Both the position numbers and the translations under genes were made by a program. The notes below the pieces were generated by a model, which made no database searches, was not told the DNA's origin, and saw nothing but the letters and a program-made list of their open reading frames with translations. From assembly GCF_001730525.1 (NCBI RefSeq), contig NZ_MDFN01000001.1:248001-312000 (forward strand): DNA of 64,000 bases, given 5' to 3'. Source of the stretch: Arcticibacter eurypsychrophilus. GTDB taxonomy: Bacteria > Bacteroidota > Bacteroidia > Sphingobacteriales > Sphingobacteriaceae. Below are positions 1-7,089 of the stretch, piece after piece; within the stretch, counting starts at the first letter, position 1, and each line of letters opens with the position of its first letter.

Positions 1-152
1 ACTCGCTCTGCCATATTATGAGTAAAAAAGCGGAGCAAGTGAAGGAGTCTGACCCATATAAAAGGAAGCATAAGCTGATTCAATACGGTTTAATGCGGGG
101 ATATGAAAGCGATATCATTTTTGATGCTCTGGAATTCAGTGCATTACTATAA
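1..152 (+). CDS. recX: Regulatory protein RecX, C-terminal fragment
   Basis: An open frame running in from the left edge ends at a TAA at 150-152. The 49 visible codons include AEQVKESDPYKRKHKLIQYG, then LMRGYESDII, and end FDALEFSALL. The pattern 'K..L...G..RG...D.I..A' is that of the last three-helix repeat of RecX, the small regulator that binds and inhibits RecA filaments. Only the C-terminus is present, so length and start cannot be judged. A promoter and two tRNA genes follow directly. Assignment rests on the tail alone. Confidence 0.72.
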   Translation, partial: SLCHIMSKKAEQVKESDPYKRKHKLIQYGLMRGYESDIIFDALEFSALL

Positions 153-177
153 AGTTAAAAAATAATTACATTTTCTC

Positions 178-207
178 TTGACAAAACTACTTTTCTATCT
201 ATATTTG
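178..207 (+). promoter_or_regulatory. Bacteroidota-type promoter for the tRNA pair
   Basis: TTG at 178-180 (within TTGAC) and TATATTTG at 200-207 match the Bacteroidota -33 (TTG) and -7 (TAnnTTTG) elements with a 19-nt spacer. The tRNA-Gly gene begins 48 nt downstream. This is the clearest sigma-ABfr-type promoter I found in the window. Confidence 0.72.
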
Positions 208-255
208 CAACATCAAAACGGATCGACGTTTTGATAAATACCAAACAATAACAAT

Positions 256-328
<73 letters not shown>

Positions 329-330
329 CC

Positions 331-363
331 AATCCCTTCCTCTACCGAGAAGGGATTTATTTT
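331..363 (+). terminator. Hairpin between the two tRNAs (possible terminator)
   Basis: AATCCCTT (331-338) pairs with AAGGGATT (350-357) and is followed by TATTTT. It lies directly after tRNA-Gly. It may end part of the transcription, or be a processing signal if both tRNAs are co-transcribed. Confidence 0.5.
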
Positions 364-380
364 AAAAGGTTTTTAAACCT

Positions 381-466
381 GCTGAAGTGGTGGAACTGGT
401 AGACACGCAGGACTTAAAATCCTGTTCGCCTTAAAGCGAGTGCGGGTTCGATTCCCGCCTTCAGTA
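381..466 (+). tRNA. tRNA-Leu (anticodon TAA)
   Basis: This is a class II tRNA with a long variable arm (about TTCGCCTTAAAGCGAG). The acceptor stem is GCTGAAG/CTTCAGT with a G-U first pair. The anticodon stem is CAGGA/TCCTG around CTTAAAA, giving anticodon TAA, which reads UUA/UUG. The T arm is GCGGGTTCGATTCCCGC. The discriminator is A, and CCA is not encoded (the next bases are CAAA), unlike the preceding tRNA-Gly. Confidence 0.96.
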
Positions 467-470
467 CAAA

Positions 471-504
471 TGCTCTCTAAGCCAACTTAGAGGGCATTTT
501 TTTT
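471..504 (+). terminator. Rho-independent terminator after tRNA-Leu
   Basis: TGCTCTCTAAG (471-481) pairs with CTTAGAGGGCA (486-496) and is followed by a run of eight T (497-504). This is a strong intrinsic terminator for the tRNA transcript. It also sits just past the stop of the convergent DUF4256 gene. Confidence 0.88.
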
Positions 505-506
505 GT

Positions 507-1073
507 TTAAACCCTTAGTGAGCCACGGAACCCTCTGCCGGCATAATATGATTCTGCACCATTGTGATACACGAAGACAGTGCCATAACGATAATCGGCA
601 AAGATGGCACCACCAAGGTTTCTAATCATAGTAGGTGTCATAATCCAGCTTGATGTTTTAGTGTCAAAATTTCCCAATTTCTGTAAATCCCGATATTGTT
701 CTTCTGTTAAGAGCTCAATACCTATGGAAGCGGCCATGTCAATAGCGTTATTTGCCGGTTTAAATTCTTTCCTCGACTCCAGTGCTTTACGGTCGTAGCA
801 AACGCTTCTACGACCCTTAGGACTTTCCGCTGAACAATCATAAAAAATATATTCGTCCGTCTTTTTATCATGTCCAATAACATCAGGTTCCCCATCAGTT
901 ATTTCCATTTCGTTAACTGCCCACAGTTTTTCAGTATTTGCTAACAGCTTTGCTTGTACTTTAGACCATTCAAGCTCTTTATGGCGGTTTATGTGTTTCT
1001 CAAAACGGACTTTCAATACGCTGAGTAGTACTTCACTCTGTTCTAATGTCAACTCTTTTTTATTGCTCTTCAT
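507..1073 (-). CDS. DUF4256 domain-containing protein
   Basis: A 188-residue cytoplasmic protein with no signal peptide or membrane segment. It begins MKSNKKELTLEQSEVLLSVL and carries motifs I recognise from the DUF4256 family: 'EPDVIGHD', 'YIFYDCSAESPKGRRSVCYD', 'EEQYRDLQ', 'DTKTSSWI', and a Y-rich C-terminus ending 'GFRGSLRV'. Its length is normal for the family, whose members nearly all consist of this one domain. The biochemical role is unknown to me. It is monocistronic and convergent with the tRNA genes, sharing their terminator region. ATG start at 1073. Confidence 0.82.
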   Translation of the reverse strand: MKSNKKELTLEQSEVLLSVLKVRFEKHINRHKELEWSKVQAKLLANTEKLWAVNEMEITDGEPDVIGHDKKTDEYIFYDCSAESPKGRRSVCYDRKALESRKEFKPANNAIDMAASIGIELLTEEQYRDLQKLGNFDTKTSSWIMTPTMIRNLGGAIFADYRYGTVFVYHNGAESYYAGRGFRGSLRV

Positions 1074-1174
1074 ATTATTGATTTTTTTATGTTATATTGA
1101 ACAGTTAACCGCAGCTACACGTATACACACCTAATAATCATAAAATAGAATTCTATAGTTTTCTTTGTTGCCAT

Positions 1175-1351
1175 ATGTCTAAGATTAGAAATAAAATTAA
1201 TGAATATTTTACGTATTAATCCAAAGAAATTACCAAGCGTACTGGTAGTCAAACACATCTTAAAAGCAAGCTATTTTATAAATATAAGCCGTACAAATAC
1301 GTATTTCCTTCAAATGAGGCAATTAGATTGTATAATCCTTCCAAGAATTAA
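1175..1351 (+). pseudogene. Possible decayed small ORF with an in-frame TAA
   Basis: This lies in the 328-base gap 1074-1401, which otherwise shows no clear feature. Starting at ATG 1175 a frame reads 14 codons, meets TAA at 1217-1219, then stays open for 43 more codons to TAA at 1349-1351. The end reads YKPYKYVFPSNEAIRLYNPS, which looks protein-like. I do not recognise a family. It could be a small gene broken by a nonsense mutation or a chance frame in AT-rich DNA. Confidence 0.25.
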
Positions 1352-1401
1352 GTAGTATTGACTGAATTTCCATAATTTAAAAAACTACCATTTAATAAAA
1401 A

Positions 1402-2022
1402 ATGAAACTACACATCAAGAACATGGTTTCGGTTCGCTGTAAAATGATTGTCAAACAAGAATTAAAAAAGCTTGGTCTTCATTTTATAATAGTAGAATTA
1501 GGAGAAGTGGAAATTATGGAAAACATCAGAGGCGAGCAGTTAGAGCAGGTAAAAATCGCTTTGCTTCAGTCTGGACTCGAACTATTGGATAACAAAAGAT
1601 CGGTTTTAATTGAAAAAATTAAAAACACGATTGTTGACATGGTTCATACAGATGGGTTGATTAACATGACTTTTTCTGATTATTTAAGTGGCAAATTGAA
1701 TCACGACTATACCTACCTGGCAAATTTATTTTCGGAGATACAAGGCACTACCATTGAGCAATTTATCATTTCGCATAAAATTGAACGGATAAAAGAGCTC
1801 ATCATTTATGATGAATTGAATATCACTGAGATTGCCTGGAAAATGAATTATAAAAGTGTAGCGCATTTATCAAACCAATTTAAAAAAGTAACAGGATTAT
1901 CACCCTCTCATTTTAAACAATTGAAGGATAGAAGAAGAAGTCCCATTGAAGAAATTGGATACCTGGGATCACAATCGTCAATTATTTCAGACGAGCTGCC
2001 TGCAACTGATTTAACAGATTGA
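1402..2022 (+). CDS. AraC-family helix-turn-helix transcriptional regulator
   Basis: A 206-residue protein. Residues about 85-175 form an AraC-type DNA-binding domain: 'FSDYLSGKLNHDYTYLANLF' is the first helix-turn-helix, and 'ITEIAWKMNYKSVAHLSNQF' with 'KKVTGLSPSHFK' is the conserved second helix-turn-helix and signature. The N-terminal ~80 residues contain a short beta-rich segment ('GEVEIMENI') and no recognisable sugar-binding cupin or periplasmic sensor, so it is a short regulator rather than an HTCS. The tail after the domain is low in structure. It sits 99 bp upstream of the hybrid kinase gene on the same strand and may act with it. Targets are unknown. There is no evidence that it controls the distant PUL. 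Confidence 0.88.
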   Translation: MKLHIKNMVSVRCKMIVKQELKKLGLHFIIVELGEVEIMENIRGEQLEQVKIALLQSGLELLDNKRSVLIEKIKNTIVDMVHTDGLINMTFSDYLSGKLNHDYTYLANLFSEIQGTTIEQFIISHKIERIKELIIYDELNITEIAWKMNYKSVAHLSNQFKKVTGLSPSHFKQLKDRRRSPIEEIGYLGSQSSIISDELPATDLTD

Positions 2023-2121
2023 TAGATCTAGTTCAAAAACCTCAAAATTCCGTCAGAATTGACAGTACTTTTAAATCAATCAATTACCCTCATTAAGCTC
2101 TTACATTATATAGAATAGCAA

Positions 2122-5100
2122 TTGTTCAAACAGAAAATGGTAAAAATTAAATCATCGGAAGAAGGCGCATTATTAATTGCCAGGAAGGAACTTGCCTTTC
2201 AAAAAGAAGAAAAGGAAAAGTTAGCTGCTGAGTTGGTTATTGCACGTAAAGAAGTTGCTTTTCAGAAAAAAGAGAAGAGTAAACGGGCGGCGGAGTTAGG
2301 AATTGCGAATAAAGAACTAGTTTTTCAGGATGAAGAAAAAGAGAAACGGGCAGCTGAATTAGGTATCGCCAACAAGGAGCTCGCTTTTCAGGATGAGGAA
2401 AAGGAAAAGCGTGCAGATGAATTGATCATTGCGAATATAGAACTTGCTTTTCAAGATGAAGAAAAGGGAAAACGAGCTGCTGAGCTGGATATAGCTATTA
2501 TTGAACTCGCTTTTCAGGATGAGGAAAAGGAAAAGCGGGCAGCTGAGCTGATTATTGCTAATTTAGAGTTGGCCTATCAGGATGAAGAAAAAGAAAAGCG
2601 GGCAGCTGAGCTGAACATTGCCAATGAAGAACTCATATTTCAAAATGATGAAAAAGAAAAACGGGCGGCTGAATTAGGCATTGCCAACAAAGAACTTATA
2701 TTTCAGAACGATGAAAAAGAAAAACGGGCGGCTGAACTAATCATAGCCAATAAAGAACTGGTATTCCAAAATGATGAAAAAGAAAAGCGGGCAGCTGAAT
2801 TAATTATTGCCAACAAAGAACTGGTATTTCAAAATGATGAAAAAGAAAAGCGGGCGGCTGAACTGATCATTGCCAATAAAGAACTTTTGTTTCAAACCGG
2901 GGAAAGAGAAAAGCGGGCTGCAGAGCTCATCATTGCCAACAAAGAACTGGTATTCCAAAATGGCGAAAAAGAAAAAAGAGCTGCGGAACTAATCATTGCC
3001 AATAAAGAACTGGTATTTCAGAATAACGAAAAAGAAAAAAGAGCAGCTGAATTAAGTATTGCCAACAAAGAACTGGTATTCCAAAATGAAGAAAAGGAAA
3101 AACGAGCAGCTGAATTGATTATTGCCAACAAAGAACTGGTATTTCAAAATGATGAAAAGGAAAAGCGGGCAGCAGAGTTATTCATAGCCAATAAGGAGCT
3201 TTTGTTTCAAACAGGTGAAAAAGAAAAACGGGCAGCAGAATTAGTTATCGCTGATATAGAACTTGCTTTTCAAAATAAAGAAAAAGAAAAGAGAGAGATT
3301 GCAAATAAAGAGCTCGAAGCTTTTAGCTATTCTGCGAAGCTGGCGTCTCAATATTCTTTGAGTTTAATAGAAGCCAGTCTTGATCCTTTGGTTACCATCA
3401 GCACTGAAGGTAAGATTACAGATATGAACCAGGCAACTGTAAATATTACAGGTATAACACGCGAAAAATTAACAGGCACTGACTTCTTCGATTATTTCAC
3501 AAAGCCTCAAAAAGCGCGTGAGGTTTATCAGGAAGTATTCGCAATAGGATCTGTAGCTGATTTCCCGCTTACGTTACGCCACAAAGATGGCAAATTAACA
3601 GACGTACTTTTCAACGGTTCTGTTTATAGAGATGATAAAGGACAGGTACTGGGGGTGGTTATTGTTGCCAGGGATGTTACGGAGCAAAAAAGAATTGCTA
3701 CTGAATTAACCGAGGCTAAAGTGTTTGCAGAGCTGGCAACAGGGATTGCCGAGAAAGCAAAAAGAAAAGCAGAAAGTGCAACGGGAATAGCGGAAGAGGC
3801 CGTAAAATCGAAACAACAGTTTTTGTCTAATATGAGTCACGAAATCCGTACGCCAATGAATGCAATAATTGGATTTACAAAGGTGGTTCTTAAAACAGAT
3901 TTATCTATCAAACAAAAAGAATATTTAACAGCCATAAAAATCAGTGGTGATGCATTAATTGTATTGATAAATGATATACTCGACCTTGCAAAAATAGAAG
4001 CCGGAAAAATGTCATTTGAGAAAACACCTTTTAAAATGGCGGCATCCATATCATCTATGCTTCATCTTTTTGAAACAAGAATCCAGGAGAAGAATATAGA
4101 ATTAGTTAAAGAATACGATAGCAATATTCCAGATGTGTTAGTGGGTGATCCGATCAGGTTACACCAGATCATCTTAAATTTAGTAAGCAATGCAGTAAAA
4201 TTTACAACAGACGGCTTGATAACAGTGAGTGTTTCCAGGATGGCAGATGAAGATTCTGATAGTGTTAATATTAAATTTGCAGTAACCGATACCGGCATCG
4301 GAATAGAGAACAATAAACTCGACCGCATATTTGAAAATTTTCAGCAGGCATCCAGTAACACCTCGAGGTTATTTGGCGGAACCGGCTTAGGACTTGCCAT
4401 AGTTAAACAACTAGTTGAACAACAAGGTGGAACAATTAGTGTAGAAAGTAAAATTGATAAAGGTTCAACATTTAGTTTCATTTTAAGATTTCAAAAAACT
4501 AAAGTAGAAGCAGAATTAAAAATTGGAATAGTGGAACTGGATACTAAATTTAAAGATATTAAGATACTGGTTGTAGAAGATATTGCTCTTAATCAGTTAC
4601 TGATGAAAACCTTCCTGGATGATTTTGGATTTGAAAGCGACATTGCACCTAATGGAAAAGTTGCTATTGAAAAATTAGCAGAACAGAACTTTAGTGGATC
4701 TGCCAAACCTTACGATATTGTTTTAATGGATCTGCAAATGCCGGTAATGAACGGATTTGAAGCTACTGAATACATCCGTAACAAAATAAATTTCACAATT
4801 CCTATCATCGCGTTGACCGCGGATGTAACAACAGTTGATTTAGCAAAATGTAAAGCTGTTGGCATGAATGATTATATTGCTAAGCCAGTTGACGAACAAC
4901 TACTGTATAGTAAGATAATTGAGTTTGTGAAGAAACCAACGTTGAATTTAAGTGGCATGGAGGAGATTTCCGCTGTTGGAGAGCCATTCAGGTTCCCTAC
5001 TATTGAGCATACTAAATCAGTAAAATGCATAGATCTTAGTTATTTAGTTAAACGAACCAGATCTAATTCGAAATTAATTGTTGAAATGATTTCTATATAT

Positions 5101-5412
5101 CTGGAGCAAACCCCCATTTTAATTGCCACTATAAATGAAGGATTAAAGGATAAGGACTGGAACTTATTAAAATCTGCTGTACATAAATTGATCCCGTCAT
5201 TCTCCATTATGGGGATGGATAAGAATTATGAAGAGCTTGCAAAGGAACTTCAGGAATGTGCACATTTGTCTGCCTGTACGAAAGCGGAAGGGAATGAGAT
5301 ATCTAACACTTTACAGATCAGCAACTTAGTTTTACAGCTTGAAAACGTATGTTTACAAGCTTGCAAGGAACTAAATATTGAGCATAATTACTACGTTAAA
5401 AACAATGATTAA
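2122..5412 (+). CDS. Hybrid histidine kinase: coiled-coil repeats, PAS, HisKA, HATPase, receiver, HPt
   Basis: A 1,096-residue phosphorelay kinase with no obvious membrane segment. Order: a charged repeat region (about residues 15-395), a PAS domain (about 414-518), HisKA with 'NMSHEIRTPMNAIIGF' (phospho-His about H573), HATPase with 'DTGIGIE' and 'FGGTGLGLAI', a receiver with 'IVLMDLQMPVMNG' (phospho-Asp about D870), and a C-terminal HPt with 'SAVHKL' (about H1021). It thus holds a full His-Asp-His relay lacking only an output. The frame opens at a TTG (2122); an ATG at 2137 is an equally likely start, as neither has a clear ribosome site. The stop overlaps the ATG of the next receiver gene by one base, suggesting that protein is the relay partner. 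Confidence 0.92.
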   Translation: MFKQKMVKIKSSEEGALLIARKELAFQKEEKEKLAAELVIARKEVAFQKKEKSKRAAELGIANKELVFQDEEKEKRAAELGIANKELAFQDEEKEKRADELIIANIELAFQDEEKGKRAAELDIAIIELAFQDEEKEKRAAELIIANLELAYQDEEKEKRAAELNIANEELIFQNDEKEKRAAELGIANKELIFQNDEKEKRAAELIIANKELVFQNDEKEKRAAELIIANKELVFQNDEKEKRAAELIIANKELLFQTGEREKRAAELIIANKELVFQNGEKEKRAAELIIANKELVFQNNEKEKRAAELSIANKELVFQNEEKEKRAAELIIANKELVFQNDEKEKRAAELFIANKELLFQTGEKEKRAAELVIADIELAFQNKEKEKREIANKELEAFSYSAKLASQYSLSLIEASLDPLVTISTEGKITDMNQATVNITGITREKLTGTDFFDYFTKPQKAREVYQEVFAIGSVADFPLTLRHKDGKLTDVLFNGSVYRDDKGQVLGVVIVARDVTEQKRIATELTEAKVFAELATGIAEKAKRKAESATGIAEEAVKSKQQFLSNMSHEIRTPMNAIIGFTKVVLKTDLSIKQKEYLTAIKISGDALIVLINDILDLAKIEAGKMSFEKTPFKMAASISSMLHLFETRIQEKNIELVKEYDSNIPDVLVGDPIRLHQIILNLVSNAVKFTTDGLITVSVSRMADEDSDSVNIKFAVTDTGIGIENNKLDRIFENFQQASSNTSRLFGGTGLGLAIVKQLVEQQGGTISVESKIDKGSTFSFILRFQKTKVEAELKIGIVELDTKFKDIKILVVEDIALNQLLMKTFLDDFGFESDIAPNGKVAIEKLAEQNFSGSAKPYDIVLMDLQMPVMNGFEATEYIRNKINFTIPIIALTADVTTVDLAKCKAVGMNDYIAKPVDEQLLYSKIIEFVKKPTLNLSGMEEISAVGEPFRFPTIEHTKSVKCIDLSYLVKRTRSNSKLIVEMISIYLEQTPILIATINEGLKDKDWNLLKSAVHKLIPSFSIMGMDKNYEELAKELQECAHLSACTKAEGNEISNTLQISNLVLQLENVCLQACKELNIEHNYYVKNND
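2224..3294 (+). repeat. 17 tandem 63-bp repeats encoding 21-residue coiled-coil units
   Basis: Seventeen consecutive units of exactly 63 bp encode variants of AAELIIANKELVFQNDEKEK plus R. A degenerate unit precedes them and a partial one follows. Twenty-one residues equal three heptads, so the register is kept through the array, which fits one long coiled coil or signalling helix in front of the PAS domain. Central units (about 2600-3200) are nearly identical at DNA level while outer units diverge, the pattern expected from ongoing unequal exchange or slippage. Copy number is likely to vary between strains. Confidence 0.93.
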
Positions 5413-5846
5413 TGGAAACTAAGCATAAAATAAAAATTTTTTTAGTAGATGACGACACTTTCTTTTTAAAGTCCCTGGAGATAGACTTCCTTCAAGATGC
5501 TGAATTTGAAATAGTAACATACATTACCGGTGAGCTCTGTGTAGAAAATTTATCGCTCAACCCTGATCTTATCATTTTGGATTATCATCTTGATGGCATT
5601 CAAAAAAACGCAATGAATGGCATAGAAACACTTGATAAGATAAAAGCTTACAATGAAGGCATTACGGTTATCATGCTTTCTTCTCAAGACAAAATAGAAG
5701 TGGCCGTGAACTGTATGCATCATAAGGCGTTCGATTATATAGTTAAAAGTGAAACGGCATTTTTTCGCTTACAAAAGACAATTGATAAGGTTCAACAGTT
5801 TAAAAAAATGGAAAAAGAATTAAACTGGTACATGGAAAGAATGTAA
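5412..5846 (+). CDS. Single-domain response regulator (receiver only)
   Basis: A 144-residue CheY-like protein. The acidic pocket is 'LVDDD' (D13-D15), the phospho-acceptor is D57 in 'LIILDYHLDG', the switch serine is in 'VIMLSSQD', and the conserved lysine is in 'DYIVKSE'. No DNA-binding or enzymatic output follows the domain. Its ATG overlaps the TAA of the hybrid kinase (TAATG), implying translational coupling and a role as a downstream phosphate acceptor of that kinase's HPt domain. Only 124 bp separate it from the next gene. Confidence 0.9.
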   Translation: METKHKIKIFLVDDDTFFLKSLEIDFLQDAEFEIVTYITGELCVENLSLNPDLIILDYHLDGIQKNAMNGIETLDKIKAYNEGITVIMLSSQDKIEVAVNCMHHKAFDYIVKSETAFFRLQKTIDKVQQFKKMEKELNWYMERM

Positions 5847-5970
5847 AGCGCTTAAACCCTTATTGCTAAATGTGGGAATTACGCAACTTATTGTCATAAT
5901 TATGCAACAGTTATTACTGTTTAAGCATGCATTTTTGTGGTGTGATAATGTTGTCACCTAGTTTAGTAAT

Positions 5971-6768
5971 ATGAAACGTAATTTATTTATACCAGTCATT
6001 GCAATGTTGTTGTTTATTAGCATAGGAGGTTGTCAAAAAGAGCAGGACAACGCTACTGATACTATATTGACTTCCGCTCAAAGCAATATCTCAGAAAGAA
6101 TAACTTCCAATTTAGTTGCAATAAAGGGAGTGGATTTAGGGGTTGCAGGTAACTTCGCCATTTTGTCTAAAACTGGTATAACCAGCGTCTATAAGTCTAC
6201 TATTACTGGCGACATTGGAACAAGCCCTATTACAGGTGCAGCAATGGTAGTTAGCTGTGGAGAAGTAACCGGAAACGTATTTTCTGTTGATGCTGCAGGT
6301 CCTGCATGCAAAACTACAAGTGCAACCATGTTAACTGCTGCCATTGGCGATATGCAAACTGCCTATACAAATGCTGCAGGTCGTATCAACCCAGACTTCT
6401 TAAATTTAGGTGCAGGAACTATTGGAGGCAAAACTCTAACACCTGGTCTTTATAAATGGACAAGTTCTGTAAAAATCCCAACTGATATAGCTATTGCAGG
6501 TGGTCCAAACGATATATGGATTTTTCAGGTTGCTGGCACTTTAAATGTAAGTTCTGGTGTTAGAGTAACTCTAAGCGGAGGTGCACAAGCAAAAAATATT
6601 ATCTGGCAGGTATCTGATGCCGTTACTTTTGGAACAACAAGTCACTTTGAAGGTGTTATTTTGGGTAAAACAGGAATTCATTTAAAAACTGGCGCTTCTA
6701 TAAATGGAAGATTGCTGGCACAAACTGCTGCTACTTTACAAATGAGCACCGTTACTGAACCACAATAG
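5971..6768 (+). CDS. DUF3494 ice-binding-like lipoprotein
   Basis: A 265-residue protein with a lipoprotein signal (lipobox ending IGG-C, Cys21), so it is predicted to be membrane-anchored. Residues about 52-262 form a DUF3494 domain: 'LGVAGNFAILSKTGI', 'GDIGTSPITG', 'TLTPGLYKWTSSV', 'GGPNDIWIFQVAGTL', 'GAQAKNIIWQV' and 'GRLLAQTAATL'. Known ice-binding members fold as a beta-solenoid, but many homologues in non-polar bacteria have no shown ice activity, so an adhesive or matrix role is also possible. The larger protein at 14079-16118 has the same domain at its C-terminus. No partner gene is adjacent. Confidence 0.88.
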   Translation: MKRNLFIPVIAMLLFISIGGCQKEQDNATDTILTSAQSNISERITSNLVAIKGVDLGVAGNFAILSKTGITSVYKSTITGDIGTSPITGAAMVVSCGEVTGNVFSVDAAGPACKTTSATMLTAAIGDMQTAYTNAAGRINPDFLNLGAGTIGGKTLTPGLYKWTSSVKIPTDIAIAGGPNDIWIFQVAGTLNVSSGVRVTLSGGAQAKNIIWQVSDAVTFGTTSHFEGVILGKTGIHLKTGASINGRLLAQTAATLQMSTVTEPQ

Positions 6769-7089
6769 ATATAATGATTTAATAATAATCAACCTTTTCT
6801 ACAATAAAAGCTTGATTACTTTATTACAGAATTGTTAAAATCTTAAAGATTCGATAGTCTCAAATCACCAAGATTAGTATGCTGTTAATAAAATTTTGAG
6901 TACAAGCCGTGAACAGTTCGAACCTTCGTTCTGCCACGGCTTCTTATTGATATGTTGTTGCAGAACTTAACAGGTTCAGGTGCTACTTACACATTTGACC
7001 TTATAGCAATCATATGAAACAATTAGGCTTAAACCTTAATCATATCTTTGAATGGCAAAACACCTTGCTTTGCTATCAAAAGATAATTT
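6769..7089. other. Intergenic region with a long hairpin
   Basis: This lies between the DUF3494 gene (+) and the GH78 gene (-), which converge. AAGCCGTG (6904-6911) pairs with CACGGCTT (6935-6942), with weaker inner pairing, and is followed by a pyrimidine-rich TTCTTATT. It may be a weak terminator. A 21-codon frame begins at ATG 6952 but has no other support. Confidence 0.35.

Noticed and set aside
604-798. Plus-strand frame within the DUF4256 gene
   Set aside because: It is opposite a recognised protein family and has no independent start context.
2224-3294. CRISPR-like array
   Set aside because: The repeats are contiguous 63-bp coding units without spacers and lie inside an open reading frame.
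1402-5846. AraC regulator and hybrid kinase as the split form of a PUL-controlling HTCS
   Set aside because: They are over 12 kb from the PUL, the kinase has no periplasmic sugar sensor or membrane segment, and no shared motif links them.
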